Below, piece after piece: positions 22,901 through 34,739 of a stretch of 64,000 nucleotides of DNA (within the stretch, counting starts at the first letter, position 1; each line of letters starts with the position of its first letter). Source of the DNA: Gnetum montanum (lineage: Eukaryota; Streptophyta; Gnetopsida; Gnetales; Gnetaceae). The position numbers were made by a program, and so were the translations under genes. The stretch lies in contig MNCI01011411.1 in the NCBI GenBank assembly GCA_015680685.1, positions 346,660 to 410,659 on the forward strand, read 5' to 3'. The notes beneath the pieces were generated by a model. It was given only the letters and a program-made list of their open reading frames with translations. It made no database searches and was not told the origin of the DNA.

Positions 22901-25900
22901 CATAAACAATCATACTAACACGTCTAGTAACTAACTAGATAAAGGTAAGACATCTTTACAAAAAGAGAACTAATCTAAGGAGTCTCTTGATTTAATTACA
23001 AATCACAAGAAATAAACGATGCAAAACTCTATTACATTTAGATTCTAAGTTCAATTTTATTTCATGAGAAATGCACAAGGTATGAAACTTATGTCTCCTT
23101 AAAAATGCAATATCAGGTTAGAACTTGTAGATCAATCTATCATTGTTCCCTTGAGATTGATGAAGGATGTAGTAATCATCATCAATGGTTGGTCATACTA
23201 GCAAATTTCATGATCATCCATGTTGATAATTATAAAGGAGACTTTCCCATCATCATGGAAAGAGCTTGGCTAAGCACTATTGATGTCAAGCTAGGGATTA
23301 GAGACCTTTGTTTTGAAATTTCTAAAGAAAATGAGTTCAACAATATCAAGAAGAAGAGACTTCCATGCATCATGTATAGTGACATGAGGTGCAATTGCAT
23401 GCATAAAATATGAATCATAAGAAGCAAAACAATCACAACATGTAACTTATGTGTTGAAATAGTTAACATCCAAAGGTATTTGTATGTAGTAATCAAAAAT
23501 AGGAAGATATCCAATGATTAACATCAAATGATGGCTCCAATTCAACAATATTCATGAAACCAAAATAATTCTTTACAAGTTCCTACATTGATAGGATGAA
23601 TAAAATGAAGCAAATAAAATGTAAACTCTTAGATGTAGAATTCATAAAAAAAACATAAGTAGATTTGGAAGAGTTGAAACTAGAACTCTTCAAACTAAAA
23701 ACATTATTGAAATATTTAGAGTACATGTTCCTTACAATGACAAATTGGTAATTATCAATGCCTAACTCAAAAAGTAACAAAAGTAAAAGTTATTAAAAGT
23801 AGTAAACAAGTGACCATGTGCCTTTGTATAGACATACAATGAAATTACAATAATTTATTTGTGCATATGCTGGCATAGAATCTATACAGCTTTTATCATC
23901 AACCCCAAGAAATAGCTATAGAGGAGATTAAATAATAAACTAAAATATGGTGTTAAGAATGAGGTGGAAAAGCTCTTGAAAGTAGGATGTATCTACCCTA
24001 TGGTGGATAGTAAGTGAATGAGTTCACTTGTCATTGTGCCAAGAAAACTATGGGCAATGGAGGGTCTACATTAATTTCAAGCTATTGGACATGACTATTT
24101 TCAAATGTCATTTTCCATTATCATTTTTGGATCAAGTATTAGATACCATTGTACGACAAAAGTATTACAATTTTATGTATGATTATGGTCGTTATAATCA
24201 AATTTAGATAACTCTAGAGGACTAGGTCAAAATAACATTCACAAGTTCCTAGTGGATCTTTGCATATAGAAAGATGCCCTTTGGCCTATGTAATGTATCT
24301 ACTACCATTTAGTACCTTGTCCTTGGCATCTTTTAATAGCAAATTAGTAGTGGTGTAGATGTCTTCATGGATGACTTCTTCACTTATGGGGTAGAGTTTG
24401 AATAAATATTTGACCATCTTACATAGGTTTTAAAGTGATGTGTGAAGACCAACCTTTAGTGCAATTGGTAGAAAAGCCATTTAATGATCTAGGGAGACAT
24501 TATCCTAGGGCATTGAATTTCAAAGAAAGGCATTGATGTAGAAATAGAGAAGATAAGGGTAATCCAAGAAATTACATGATAACCACAAACTATTAAAGAT
24601 ATTAGATCCTTTCTTAGACACATTGGTTACTGCAAGAAATTCATTAAGAACTTCTCCAAGATTACCAAACTATTGGTCCAATTGACAAAGAAGGATGCAT
24701 CATTCAAATGGACCAAGGGAGGTGAGCAAGCATTCAAACTCTTAAAGTAGAAGCTTGTAAAGACTCCAATTCTACAAGCACCAGATTAATTCAAACCATC
24801 CCACATTATTACAAATGCATTTAACTTCACTTTAGAAGCAATGCTTACATAGTTAGATAATAAAAAATTTCCATACTACATCCACAATGCAAGTAGGAGC
24901 ATTGCAGATGCACAACTAAACTACATAATAATAGAGAAAGAATTAATGCCAATGGTATATGATCTAAAATAATTTAGGCATGTTGTGCTTGGATATTCAA
25001 TATTTTTGCAAACTAATCATAGTGTAATCCACTTCCTAATAAACAAACTAGTGGTTAGCCTTTGTATCATATGGTGGTTAGTGCTCTTGCAAGAATTCAA
25101 TCTCATAATGATAAATAAGAAATAAATTGAGAATGTGGTTGTTGATCATTTATCTTGGTTAAGATGGAACAACAAGCCTAATGAAGAGTTACCTTCTGAT
25201 CAATTCCTTAACAAACTACATTTACTAAAGTAGTTGTGGTAACAACTCAAGGAGCCATAACCTAGTATGTAGATTTCCTCTCATATCTACTCATACAAGA
25301 TGCCCCTATTAAATTAGATCATAGGAAAAAGTAATAATTCCTTCACCAAGTTAAACACTACATGAAGATAGAGAGAAATTTCTACAAAGCTCGCATTAAC
25401 AGGCTAGTACGATGGTGCATATCAAATAAAGATCAACTTAAGATCCTTCAAGATGCTCATTAGGATTCTTGTATAGGTCATTATGTTGGAGGAAGAAAAG
25501 TCATAGATGATAGGATACTTTTGATGAATTATCTTAAAGGATGCACATCGCTTTACTTTTCTTGTGCATGTTGTCAAAGGGATGGAGAAACTACTATTAG
25601 GATGGAAGGATCCCAATAATGGATTCAACCTCTAAACCCTTTTGATTTTTGATGAATTTGCTTCATGGGTACCATCTCTCCCATGTCCAATAGAAATTCC
25701 TATACCATTATTACTGTAGACTATTGTAAAAAAAAAGGTAGAGGCTACAATAATCACAAATTCCATTTTCATAGTTGTAGTCTCATTCTTTTAACAACAA
25801 GTGGTAAATAGGTTTGGTATGTCTTGGGTACTAATTTTTAATAATAGAACCCATATTATAGATGTCAAATTCATAAAGTGGATGAGATATTTTGGGGTAA

Positions 25901-26490
25901 ATACCTAAACTTACAACACCCTATCACCCCTAAGCCAATAGCAAAGATGAGGTGATAAATTGGAAGATTACACTAATCCTAACTAGGGCTATCAATAAAT
26001 ATAGAAAATACTATAGCACTAAACTAAAAAATGCCTTATGGGCTTACCACTCCACATGGAAACTTTCTAAAGGTTACTCCCCCTATGAACTAGTGTACCA
26101 TAAGTTATCCAAACTTCCTTTTTAAACTAAACTTCGCATACTAAACCCAACCAGTGACCTTAACATTAACATCAACCTACCACAAAAATAAAGACTAACA
26201 ATCCTCAATGTGTTGGATGAAAACTGAAGAATGGCCCTCATGATAAATGAAGTATATAAGGCATACACGAAATAATGCCACAATGCTAGAATACAAAAAT
26301 TGGACTTTCAACTATGAGATAAGATTCTCTACCACACATGTATCTCAATGAAGGAAATTCCAAACGTTATGGAAAGTACCTTACATTATTCATTTCACAT
26401 TTCATTCAGGTACCATGAAAATCTTCCCACCTTGATTGCCCAAACAAGTTAATCTTGATCAATATGCAATATGTGAAATCTCTTAAGGAC
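22901..26490 (+). pseudogene. pol: pol polyprotein, element E (broken)
   Basis: Order: protease with LDSKFNFIS at 23038 onward, where Lys stands in place of the catalytic-loop Gly; its C-terminal part is open at 23105-23413 (GDFPIIMERAWLSTIDVKLG, a family-conserved string). RT runs about 23,900-24,720 with FMDD ending at 24375; RNase H about 24,790-25,180; integrase about 25,330-26,200. The integrase finger region shows CACCQRDG near 25,568, and the core begins at CFMGTISPMSN near 25,660. The second catalytic Asp region reads FNNRTH, so an Asn replaces Asp. Stops are everywhere, and integrase is the worst preserved part. Confidence 0.83.
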
Positions 26491-26592
26491 TTCCAAGTAA
26501 CCAAGGACTATAATGATATACCAATCTAAGGGTAAGCCCACTTTATTTTTTGTATCTTCTCTCTCTAAACTAATCATGGGGGAGATACCCAT
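26491..26592 (+). other. Post-integrase conserved patch of element E, left of the D insertion
   Basis: It contains CTAATCATGGGGGAGATACCC, the same patch seen in B at about 5490-5515. Element D was inserted immediately after it, duplicating CCCAT. Confidence 0.7.
26588..26592. repeat. Target-site duplication of element D, left copy
   Basis: CCCAT directly before TGATGAG; identical CCCAT at 30617-30621. Confidence 0.88.
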
Positions 26593-27385
26593 TGATGAGA
26601 CGCGATTTCCATCAGCCGCGATATCGCGTACGCGATATCACGTCCTTTCCTGCGATATCGCGTACGCGATATCGCAGTCAGCCGCAATTTCTATAAATAA
26701 GAGGCGGCTTTCCCTTATTCAGGATCCCAATCTTAGAGTAGCGAAGCTCTAGCAGTTTGATCCCTCCAGAGTTAGAATTTTTCCCGTGTCTGCCCGCAGT
26801 GTGGTGAATGTGATTGTACGGTGTCTTTATTCGAGTGTGTCGTACTTGGACACGCACATGACCAGCAATAAAGATCGAGATTACTTCATCATTGCAGCAT
26901 TCACTTAGTTTATTTATTGTTATTTATTTAATGTTATTTATTGCTTTCATAGCGCAGTGTGAGTACGACTTAACTACGAGCATCTACGGGTGTGTATGGC
27001 TAGTTAAGCAATCGATTGCTCATCGCGATTAGTTTCTCACCCTTAAACTCCTAGAAGCGGAACGAGTACGACTTGATTACGAGCATTTAAGTGTGACTGC
27101 TTGGTAGCCCAGTGGTGTAGCTAGGGGGATCTACGCTTGGTAACCCAATGGCGTATTTGGGGTCTACGCTTGGTAATCCCAGTGGCGTACCTAGGCCTAT
27201 GCTTGGTAGTCCCAGTGGCAGTCGTGCACGAAGTCCAAGATGTGTACGGTTGATCAAGGAATCAGTTGCTCGTCGCACTTAGGCTAGATTAGATTTTCTT
27301 TACCTTTTCCTCTTAGCATAGATTTAGTTAAATATCCTTTTCCATTGCCTTCAGGAGTAGCGTAGATTAGGAAACACATCATACA
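26593..27385 (+). repeat. 5' LTR of element D, 3'-truncated
   Basis: 793 bp starting TGATGAGACGCG. It has four GATATC motifs (26620-26674), a TATA box TATAAATA at 26692-26699, AATAAA at 26867-26872 and CTTGGTA units at 27099, 27135, 27168 and 27201. It parallels the 3' LTR up to base 27385 (equivalent to 30435), where the sequence switches abruptly to coding sequence. Confidence 0.92.
26618..26699 (+). promoter_or_regulatory. Perfect palindromes and TATA box in U3 of D 5' LTR
   Basis: Two copies of the 20-bp perfect palindrome GATATCGCGTACGCGATATC are seen at 26620-26639 and 26654-26673. The second extends symmetrically to 26 bp (26651-26676). The TATA box starts 15 bp after the second palindrome. 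This arrangement suggests paired dimeric binding sites or a cruciform-forming segment in the promoter of the element. Confidence 0.65.
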
Positions 27386-29437
27386 GAGATCCTAAGGCAA
27401 TTCGAAGAACGGAAGATAGGAAAAATGGCACTCCCTTTTCCCTGCCTTATCAAAAAATTGTGCCGTCGGGCAGGTATTCGGGGATATACAAATGATGTCC
27501 TCCGAAAGGCCCAAAATGCTTCTTATGCTGAATTATTAAAAGCGCCAGCTCCAAGAAAGAGTACTGGCAAACAGTTGGGACCAGATGAGGAAGATGAAGA
27601 ACAAGTGACTAAAACCCCTGCAACTCAGCTTGCAGGACCCAGTCAACCTCCGGCCACAGGTCCTGGCCAACAACAAGAAGCAGAGCCCGGTACAGGCCAG
27701 GATCAGCCACCGCCGCAAGACTATAGACCGTCAATGAGCCATTTGAGGGCTATTGCTGAGACGATCAGTTGGGGAAGTCGTGATGACGCCAATCTCTTCC
27801 GTGTCATCGATGATGCCAACAAGCCTACGATTTCAATAGATCGCACAGGGGGTGAGTTGTCAATGCAAACAGGAGGAGGGGAAAGCAGATGGTCACAACA
27901 GATCTCTGGAAATGCGGCATCTTTCCAAGTTCAATTAGAGACTGGTGAAGGAGCCACTGTGGTGGTCATGCAACACCAGGATGCCGCAGGAGCAGCTGAA
28001 GTGGTCGCTGACCACATCAAGGAATCTTTCAATGTACCTGTTGTGCCATCGGCTGATCTTTCAGGAGCACAGGATGCTCAAACTATCGCCAGAACCTCAA
28101 TGACTCCTGCCGAACATGAGGATGTATTGGACAGATTGCTTCAAATAGGACAAGTTTTAACGTCCCTGTTTGACATCCCTCAAGATGTAACCGCAATACA
28201 GTCAGACCTCATCTCGACAAAGGGGAAACTGGTCATATTCGAAGTAAGGGCTGAGCATGCTGAGGCTGAAGTGCAGAAATTACAAGAGCAGCTCAATGCC
28301 TTACAAGCAGCACAGCGGGATCCCTTGCGAGTAGGTCCCGCAGACCAGTTAGAAAATTTTAAAACTGAGCAATTGACCAAACTAATTGTAGAAAATAAGA
28401 AGGTGGTAGAAGAAAAGGAGATGGCCACTTGGGATGCCTCCACAGCAAAGGCGCAAACTCATGCGCATCTTAAGGCACTCAAGGCCTTGCAGGAAGAGAA
28501 TAAGCAGTTGGTTGCAGATAACCTTCGGTTGACTTCTGTGGAGAAGCAAAAGAATGTTCTCGATGAGCACTTTCATCGGCTGCGAGAACAATTCATTCGA
28601 GTCAACCAAGACGTAAGCCGTTTAGCCTGAGAAAATCGAACCCTCTCAATGGAGGAGGTGCACGCTATTCGACAGAAATCAGCCATCGAGATTAGTGCGT
28701 GGCAAAATGAGGCTAAACGACATGAGAAGCTGAAGGAGCACTTCCGTGATCAGGTGGGGATGTATAAACAGATCCTGGAGAAAGAGATCCAGATGGCTAA
28801 AGCTCAAATTAACAGCATCAGTGCCCAGCACACTGATTGGGGGGCCATTGTGGACACTTATGCCTATGCCCACCAAGCGGAAATTAAAAACCGGGACCTG
28901 CAGATCCAGGACTTAACTGAATACATGGAGTTGGCAAACCTTTGATATGCCAACCTGGCCATGTTAACAGCAGGATGCCCGAGGTCAGAGCTCGAGCAGT
29001 AGGTAGCTTCCACCTACATCAAATATGAAGCAGAATTTGCAGAGCGAAAGAAGTTGGCTGAAAAATTAGATGTTGCAAATTCTAAACTCTCGATGGTAAA
29101 AGAAAGCTATCAAGGACAAAAAGATGTGGCAACCGACTTGGCTCGACGGTTGACAGAAATTCATGAATACAAAGACAGAGCCAGAGCCTTCGAAGAGGAA
29201 TGACGGGTGTTCGCTGTGTGGTACGTCAAAGCTAATCAGATGTTCCTGCAACTATCCTGTCCGTGGGAAGTGTCGACTCCATCAAACATTGGAGCATCAG
29301 CATGGACGGCACAAGACCCTTGGACCGAGGAGGCGAAGCTCCAGGCTATTCTTCAGCATCATCAATCTTCAAAACTTGGAGCACGTGACAAAGGGAAAGC
29401 ACCCATGGAGGAGCCACCGCCACCAGGAACTACATGA
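27386..29437 (+). pseudogene. Extra 3' ORF of element D (five-prime truncated, four stops)
   Basis: One frame of 684 codons runs from the deletion junction at 27386 to the TGA at 29435. It is broken only by TGA at 28628, TGA at 28943, TAG at 29000 and TGA at 29201; each can come from one C-to-T or G-to-A change. The longest intact part is 27425-28627 (401 codons). Order: PFPCLIKKLC block at about 27431-27470; a Pro/Gln/Gly linker about 27590-27730; a conserved MSHLRAIAETISWGSRDDAN segment from 27734; an acidic region; then from about 28180 to 29200 a Glu/Gln/Lys/Ala/Leu-rich region with heptad leucines (EVQKLQEQLNALQAA, LKALQEENKQLVADNLRL) that should form long coiled coils. No membrane segment. 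Molecular role unknown. Confidence 0.88.
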
Positions 29438-29577
29438 GTTCCACATTTTTGTAGTTGTAGCAGTTTTTTTTCTATGTTGTGTCTCCCCACACTGTGGCAT
29501 TGGTTCATTTCTTTTTCCAGTTAATAATCCCATACCTATCCACTGTGTAATCACTGAAGCTTGTTCTCCTTGTAACT

Positions 29578-29609
29578 CGAGGATGAGTTTTTATTCAGTC
29601 GTGGGGGTA
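29578..29609 (+). other. Polypurine tract region of element D
   Basis: CGAGGATGAGTTTTTATTCA, then GTCGTGGGGGTA, ends at the 3' LTR border; same string as in B, E and A. Confidence 0.85.
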
Positions 29610-30616
29610 TGATGAGACGCGGTTTGCATCAGCCGTGATATCGCGTACGCGATATCGTAGCTGATGCGATATCGCATCCCCCGCGATATCGCGTCCTTCC
29701 CTGCGATATCGCATACGCGATATCGTAGTCAGCCGCAATTTCTATAAATAAGAGGTGGCTCTCCCTTATTCAGGATCCCAATCTTAGAGTAGCGAAGCTA
29801 TGGCAGTTTGATCCCTCCAAAGTTAGAATTTTTCCCGTGTCTGCCCGCAGTATGCTGAATGTGATTGTACGGTGTCTTTATTCGAGTGTGCCGTACTTGG
29901 ACACGCACATGACCGGCAATAAAGATCGAGATTACTTCATCATTGCAGCATTCACTTAGTTTATTTATTGTTATTTATTTAATGTTATTTATTGCTTTCA
30001 TAGCGCGGTGTGAGTACGACTTAACTACGAGCATCTACGGGTGTGTACGGCTAGTTAAGGAATCGGTTACTCATCGCGATTAGTTTCTCACCCTTAAACT
30101 CCTAGAAGCGGAACGAGTACGACTTGATTACGAGCATTTAAGTGTGACTGCTTGGTAGCCCAGTGGTGTAGCTAGGGGGATCTACGCTTGGTAACCCAGT
30201 GGCGTATTTGGGGTCTGCGCTTGGTAATCCCAGTGGCGTACCTAGGCCTATGCTTGGTAGTCCCAGTGGCAGTCGTGCACGAAGTCCAAGATGTGTACGG
30301 TTGATCAAGGAATCGGTTGCTCGTCGCACTTAGGCTAGATTAGATTTCTTTACCTTTTCCTCTTAGCGTAGATTTAGTTAAATATTCTTTTCCATTGCCT
30401 TCAGGAGTAGCGTAGATTAGGAAACACATCATACACCTCATCTAGACTAAACCATACGTGACATATGCAAAACTAGTCTAGATGGGAAGACAGTGAACTG
30501 CGACCTAAGGCTAACTATCTAGGTGCCACAACTAGTCCATCTGCGGACTTCGACCAGATCGCGCGTGCGACGCTCGTTTCGTATGGTTGAGTGTAGGGGT
30601 ACCTCGCCACTCATCA
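29610..30616 (+). repeat. 3' LTR of element D, complete
   Basis: 1007 bp, TGATGAG...CTCATCA. Six GATATC motifs lie in 29637-29726, including the 20-bp palindrome at 29637-29656. TATA box TATAAATA at 29743-29750, AATAAA at 29918-29923, CTTGGTA units at 30150, 30186, 30219 and 30252. It serves as the reference copy for the family in this window. Confidence 0.95.
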
Positions 30617-30621
30617 CCCAT
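30617..30621. repeat. Target-site duplication of element D, right copy
   Basis: CCCAT, identical to 26588-26592. Confidence 0.88.
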
Positions 30622-30865
30622 CTACCTAAACACCTTGTTATGACATGTTTTTCATCTTTCTTTTGTTTTCTATCATCATTTTAATTATTTATATTCTTCA
30701 TACATGTTCCATTTCATGAAAATTTTTCATTTATTTTGCTATTTCTAGTTCTTTTTATTTGAGTTATTTAAATTTTTAATTTTTAATTCATGTACTCATA
30801 ATTATCATTTGCATTATAAGAATTGATGTTTATGTACAATCGAACCTTATTATTTAGATACTATT
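30622..30865 (+). other. Spacer fragment of element E between D and F
   Basis: A 244-bp T-rich piece. It resembles in composition the T-rich stretch that follows the post-integrase patch in B (5530-5750). Its last bases CTATT may be one copy of the target duplication of F. Confidence 0.6.
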
Positions 30866-31822
30866 TGATGAGTGGTTGAGGTACCCCTATGCCCAACCAT
30901 ACGAATCATAAAGTGTTCACACGCGATTTGGTTGAATTCCATGGACTCTATAGTTTCTAGTACATTAGTCTTCTAAGAAGTGAACATTTTCTTAAAGGTC
31001 ATTCGTTGTCTTCCGAATTACACTTGTGATGCACATGGTATGGTTAAGTGTAATCAAGGCATATGATTTTTATTATTTTGTATTTTATGTTCTTTAATGC
31101 TTAAAGCAGTGAGATGAAATAATTTAACAACTAATTTAGTTTAACTAATTAATTATTATCTAACTAGTCCTAACATAAGCATCTAGTCCCACTTTTTGTA
31201 CATGTCCTAAACCCGTGTATCCACTGCTGGGTTACCAAGCACTATGCTACTGGGCACACCAAGCAATAACGCTATTGGGATTACCAAGCGAATATGTTTT
31301 TACACTCAAAAAGGTTGTACTTATGTATTTAACCTATTTAGCTTATCTTACTTAATCACTTAATTATCTTAATTACTAAGAAACATCAAACAAATAATTG
31401 AAAACATTAAATGTAAGAATAAATTATTAAACTATCCAAAATGCTACATGGTTTATCAAGAAGCTCATCTTTATTACTATACATACTAATGTGGTTTAGG
31501 TACAATAGTACTTGAATAAAGATCTGTACACAATGAATCCTGCCACAGGCACTTAGGAAAATATTCTAATTTTCAAATGAACAAAATACAAGAGCTCTAC
31601 GACTACTATGACTTTGAGATATCCATAAACACAGCTAGGGGTTCATATTTATAGTTTTTGCTATAGTACTATGTCGATGGGACCCCATAGATGTAGTAAA
31701 CACTACATCAACATAGCCCTATTGATGGGGTAACACCACATAAATGTGGCCTATTCAATGCGGACCTATCAATGAGGCCATGTTAATGAGGGTACATTGA
31801 CATGACACATTGATGTTCATCA
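30866..31822 (-). repeat. 3' LTR of element F
   Basis: Plus strand: TGATGAGTGGTTGAGG...GATGTTCATCA, 957 bp. Minus-strand U3 has repeated CATTGATG/CATCAATG-type words (31,660-31,815) instead of GATATC, then a TATA box (TATTTATAG on the plus strand near 31,650). Decayed CTTGGTA units lie at about 31,225-31,300. Confidence 0.9.
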
Positions 31823-31858
31823 TACCCCCACAACTAAATGAACACTTGTCCTCAAGTT
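31823..31858 (-). other. Polypurine tract region of element F
   Basis: Plus-strand TACCCCCACAACTAAATGA, then ACACTTGTCCTCAAG: reverse complement of the conserved family string. Confidence 0.8.
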
Positions 31859-32049
31859 CTCTTACAAAATTGGGAAGGTATAAAATTATTAACTAACTCT
31901 TAAGAAAACAAACTGACTTGACAAAATTGAGTGCTTGAGTGTACAAATCAACAAACTATAAAAATTATGATGTTCATTACACAAAATTATATACCATGAC
32001 CTAACTACAAAAAATTGGACAACACATATTCTAGTGGTGTGAAGATGGT

Positions 32050-34739
32050 GAAGAAGATCAGATAGTCCTAGGTGATGGAGAATCCTATGGTTCTGAAGGA
32101 CCTTCACCAACTTCAAGCATGTGTAGTAGCTAAGATAGCTATGGTTATCCTACTATAGTTGCAACCTCTAGTGAAATGCAAAAGGCATCTAGTAATGCTT
32201 TCATCTTCTCCTCCTTGCTTGGGGTATCATTCACAGTCTACATGGTATCACCAATGTGAGCTAGAATGAGGATATCCCATGATCAGGGCATTATTGGGAA
32301 CATCTCCTTCACATTGACAAGCTAGTTTAGCGTTTACCATCGCAAGCTTCTGCTTGGTGTCTTTGTGATGTTAGAACTTGACCTTGTACAACAAGTACAA
32401 TCTGGCCACCTATTTCTCCAGTTCTAACCATGGCCATTCGATAGTCAACATGACCAAATTTGCATAACAGAATCTGGCAAGCTCCATATATTCCTTCATA
32501 TTCTCAATCTATAACTCTTTTGTGTAGATTTCCACTTTGCTGTAGTTTTTTATCCCATTAATAATGGGTTGCCACAATTTTTTCCCTTATTGGAGTTGCT
32601 GGAAGGCTTAATTCACTTTTGCCTTCACCAACTAAATGTGTTTTTCATTTACTTCTTTTTGTAGGCTAACCTACTCTCTATAATGGTCATTAACTCTCTC
32701 AAATTTGAGAGCCTCCAATTTCCAAGTGGCTACCTCTATTGTAATTTTTTAGCAAAGGGCATAAAACTCCTCCATGGAGAGATTTTTGTTTTTTACTACC
32801 AATCTCCTTAGTTTTATGTTTACTCTAGTCAGTTGCTCCTACTATTAATGGATGAAATTTATTAATTATTGCTTGTGTTCATCGACATTCTACAAGTAAT
32901 GGTTTTCTATGGTCAACTACACATTCTCCTAGCAAGTTTGATCCAAGGCCTTCTAAATCTTGTGCTTTGTGGCCTCTGTCAAGAATTGGTAGTTCATCGC
33001 CATCTCCATTACATCCTCAACCCATTTCACTTTAGTGTAAAGCTATTCCATAGCTTCATCTCTTGTCAATGCTATGTTGAGAAATGTAGCGTCAGCAATT
33101 TGGGCTCTTGATTTAGCAACCTCCATAGCTAAGCATTTGTTTTGCTCCTTGGCTATTTCAAGTTGCCCCTCCAATATGATGTTCTTGCCTCTTACCTCAA
33201 GTAACTCCAACTAGGTTGTAATAATATTATCTAGAAGGTCAAAGACATCTGAAAGTAGTTGCTTGGTTCCCACTAGTTAATCAAGTAGATCTTCATGTTG
33301 TGCTACATTTATTCTACTGCTTGTAGTCCCTACAGACGTTTTCACATCTTTGAGTGCAATGATGTCCAGTGTCGATGCCACAGGTGCATTCAGTGTTTTC
33401 GTAATATGGTCGGCAACCACTTCTACTACAAACTTCTATCCCTAGTGATGTATTACCAAAACTACTGCCCCCTCATCCTCCTCCAAGCACACTGAGAAGG
33501 TCACAACATTTCCAAAGATTTTTGAGAGTGGCTGTTATTTTGTGAGAGATACTATGGCCTCTCTAGCACTCGGATTCAAACTTGTGGGCAGTTGTGCTCT
33601 TTGGGCTGAGAAAATGAATCCACCTCCATCCATCAACCTGATTGTTTCAGCCACCTCGTTCAGGTGATTCATTGTTGTTCTATACATAGATGAGTCCCCA
33701 CCACTCATGCCTACTCATCGCTCTTTTTCACTCAAGAGCCATTCCCTATATTCACGCAACTATTGGATAGTTGTAGTGATGTCTGGTATAGTTGTTTGAG
33801 TGGAAGGTGGAGGTGGTGGTTGTTGCTCCTCTTCTTGGATAGTCATTGCAGGCATCTTATCTTTCATAATTTCTTCCCAATTGGTGGCTAGAACTTGCCT
33901 AGCAACATCACTGGTGTAGTAGGCTATTCCTCCTCTCTGACAGAGTTTCATGATGAGGCATGGGAAGGGAGTGACTTCCTTCCACATTCATTTTCTTTAA
34001 ATCACTTCTCCATCTCTAGATAGATCAACTATGGAAGGTTGATGGTAAATATCTCACTTAGAGTAGTGCATGCTTGGGTAGAGAAGGTGGTGATTTTAGT
34101 TTGCCTCACCATGGAATTGAGGTGGAAAGTCACAATCTTGTAATGGATCTTCTCTATTAGTGTGAGTATGCCAAACTCCTTATGGTCTTACCTACATCGA
34201 GATCTCAGTAAGACTTGCCCCTATTTCAAGCAACCCAAGCACTACAACAATGACCAGTGCTGAGTAGAACACTAAGATGTCCTTCATTTTCACTGTTAAT
34301 CTGGGCTACTTGTTATTCTAGAATAGGAATGCCTCTCCCATGTACCACTCCCCAGTGGAAGTGATGATTGGCCACATGGGAGAGGCCTTTAGCTAGTCCT
34401 ACACTTTTTTTGGTGCTTGCTCTAAGAATGGACCAAAGTTTAGAGCACTATTTTCTAGACCTCTTACGATTTGATTTTATTCAAGCAAGCCTCTGTTAAG
34501 GTCACCTCCAAATTTACTTGTGGTGCTAGTGCATCATCCAGATGGGAGTGTTTTGTTGCTATTGTTGGTTCTAGAATTTCTCTAATATATTCCACTTCTA
34601 TCTCCTCCCTAAGAGGAACTATGGCATGGGCTACCAATGGTTCTTCTTGGGCCTATTCTTAGCCTCTTCCCATTCTAGGTCATTTCTTCCTTGGCTATGA
34701 TGATCTTGCTTCCTACATGTGCTTTCCTTTTGGTGCCAT
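32050..34739 (-). pseudogene. Extra 3' ORF of element F (broken)
   Basis: The putative start at 34739 reads MAPKGK, like C. The conserved block PFPCLIMKLCQRGG is in the open piece 33760-33987, followed by a Gln/Pro-rich linker (EEEQQPPPPPST). The C-terminal half (32,050-33,300) has the Glu/Lys/Leu composition of the coiled-coil part of D. The end near 32,050 is approximate. Frequent TAG stops; no membrane segment recognised. Confidence 0.7.

Larger units (their letters stand above)
26593..30616 (+). mobile_element. Element D, young internally deleted GATATC-family element
   Basis: D has two LTRs, a perfect target duplication (CCCAT) and a polypurine tract. Between the LTRs there is only the last 2.05 kb of the extra ORF. 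The 5' LTR stops at 27385 and is joined directly to the middle of the ORF. The last 181 bp of that LTR, the primer site, gag, pol, spacer and the front of the ORF are therefore missing. The two LTRs differ at only a few percent of positions by eye, far fewer than in the other pairs. CpG sites are still common, so it is the youngest insertion here. Confidence 0.92.

Noticed and set aside
27087-27278. Minus-strand ORF with repeated GLPS residues, also at 30138-30329
   Set aside because: It is the reverse translation of the CTTGGTA tandem units in the LTR, not a protein gene.
29163-29612. 149-codon ORF near the end of element D
   Set aside because: Different frame from the conserved extra ORF that overlaps it; its end runs into the polypurine tract and LTR.
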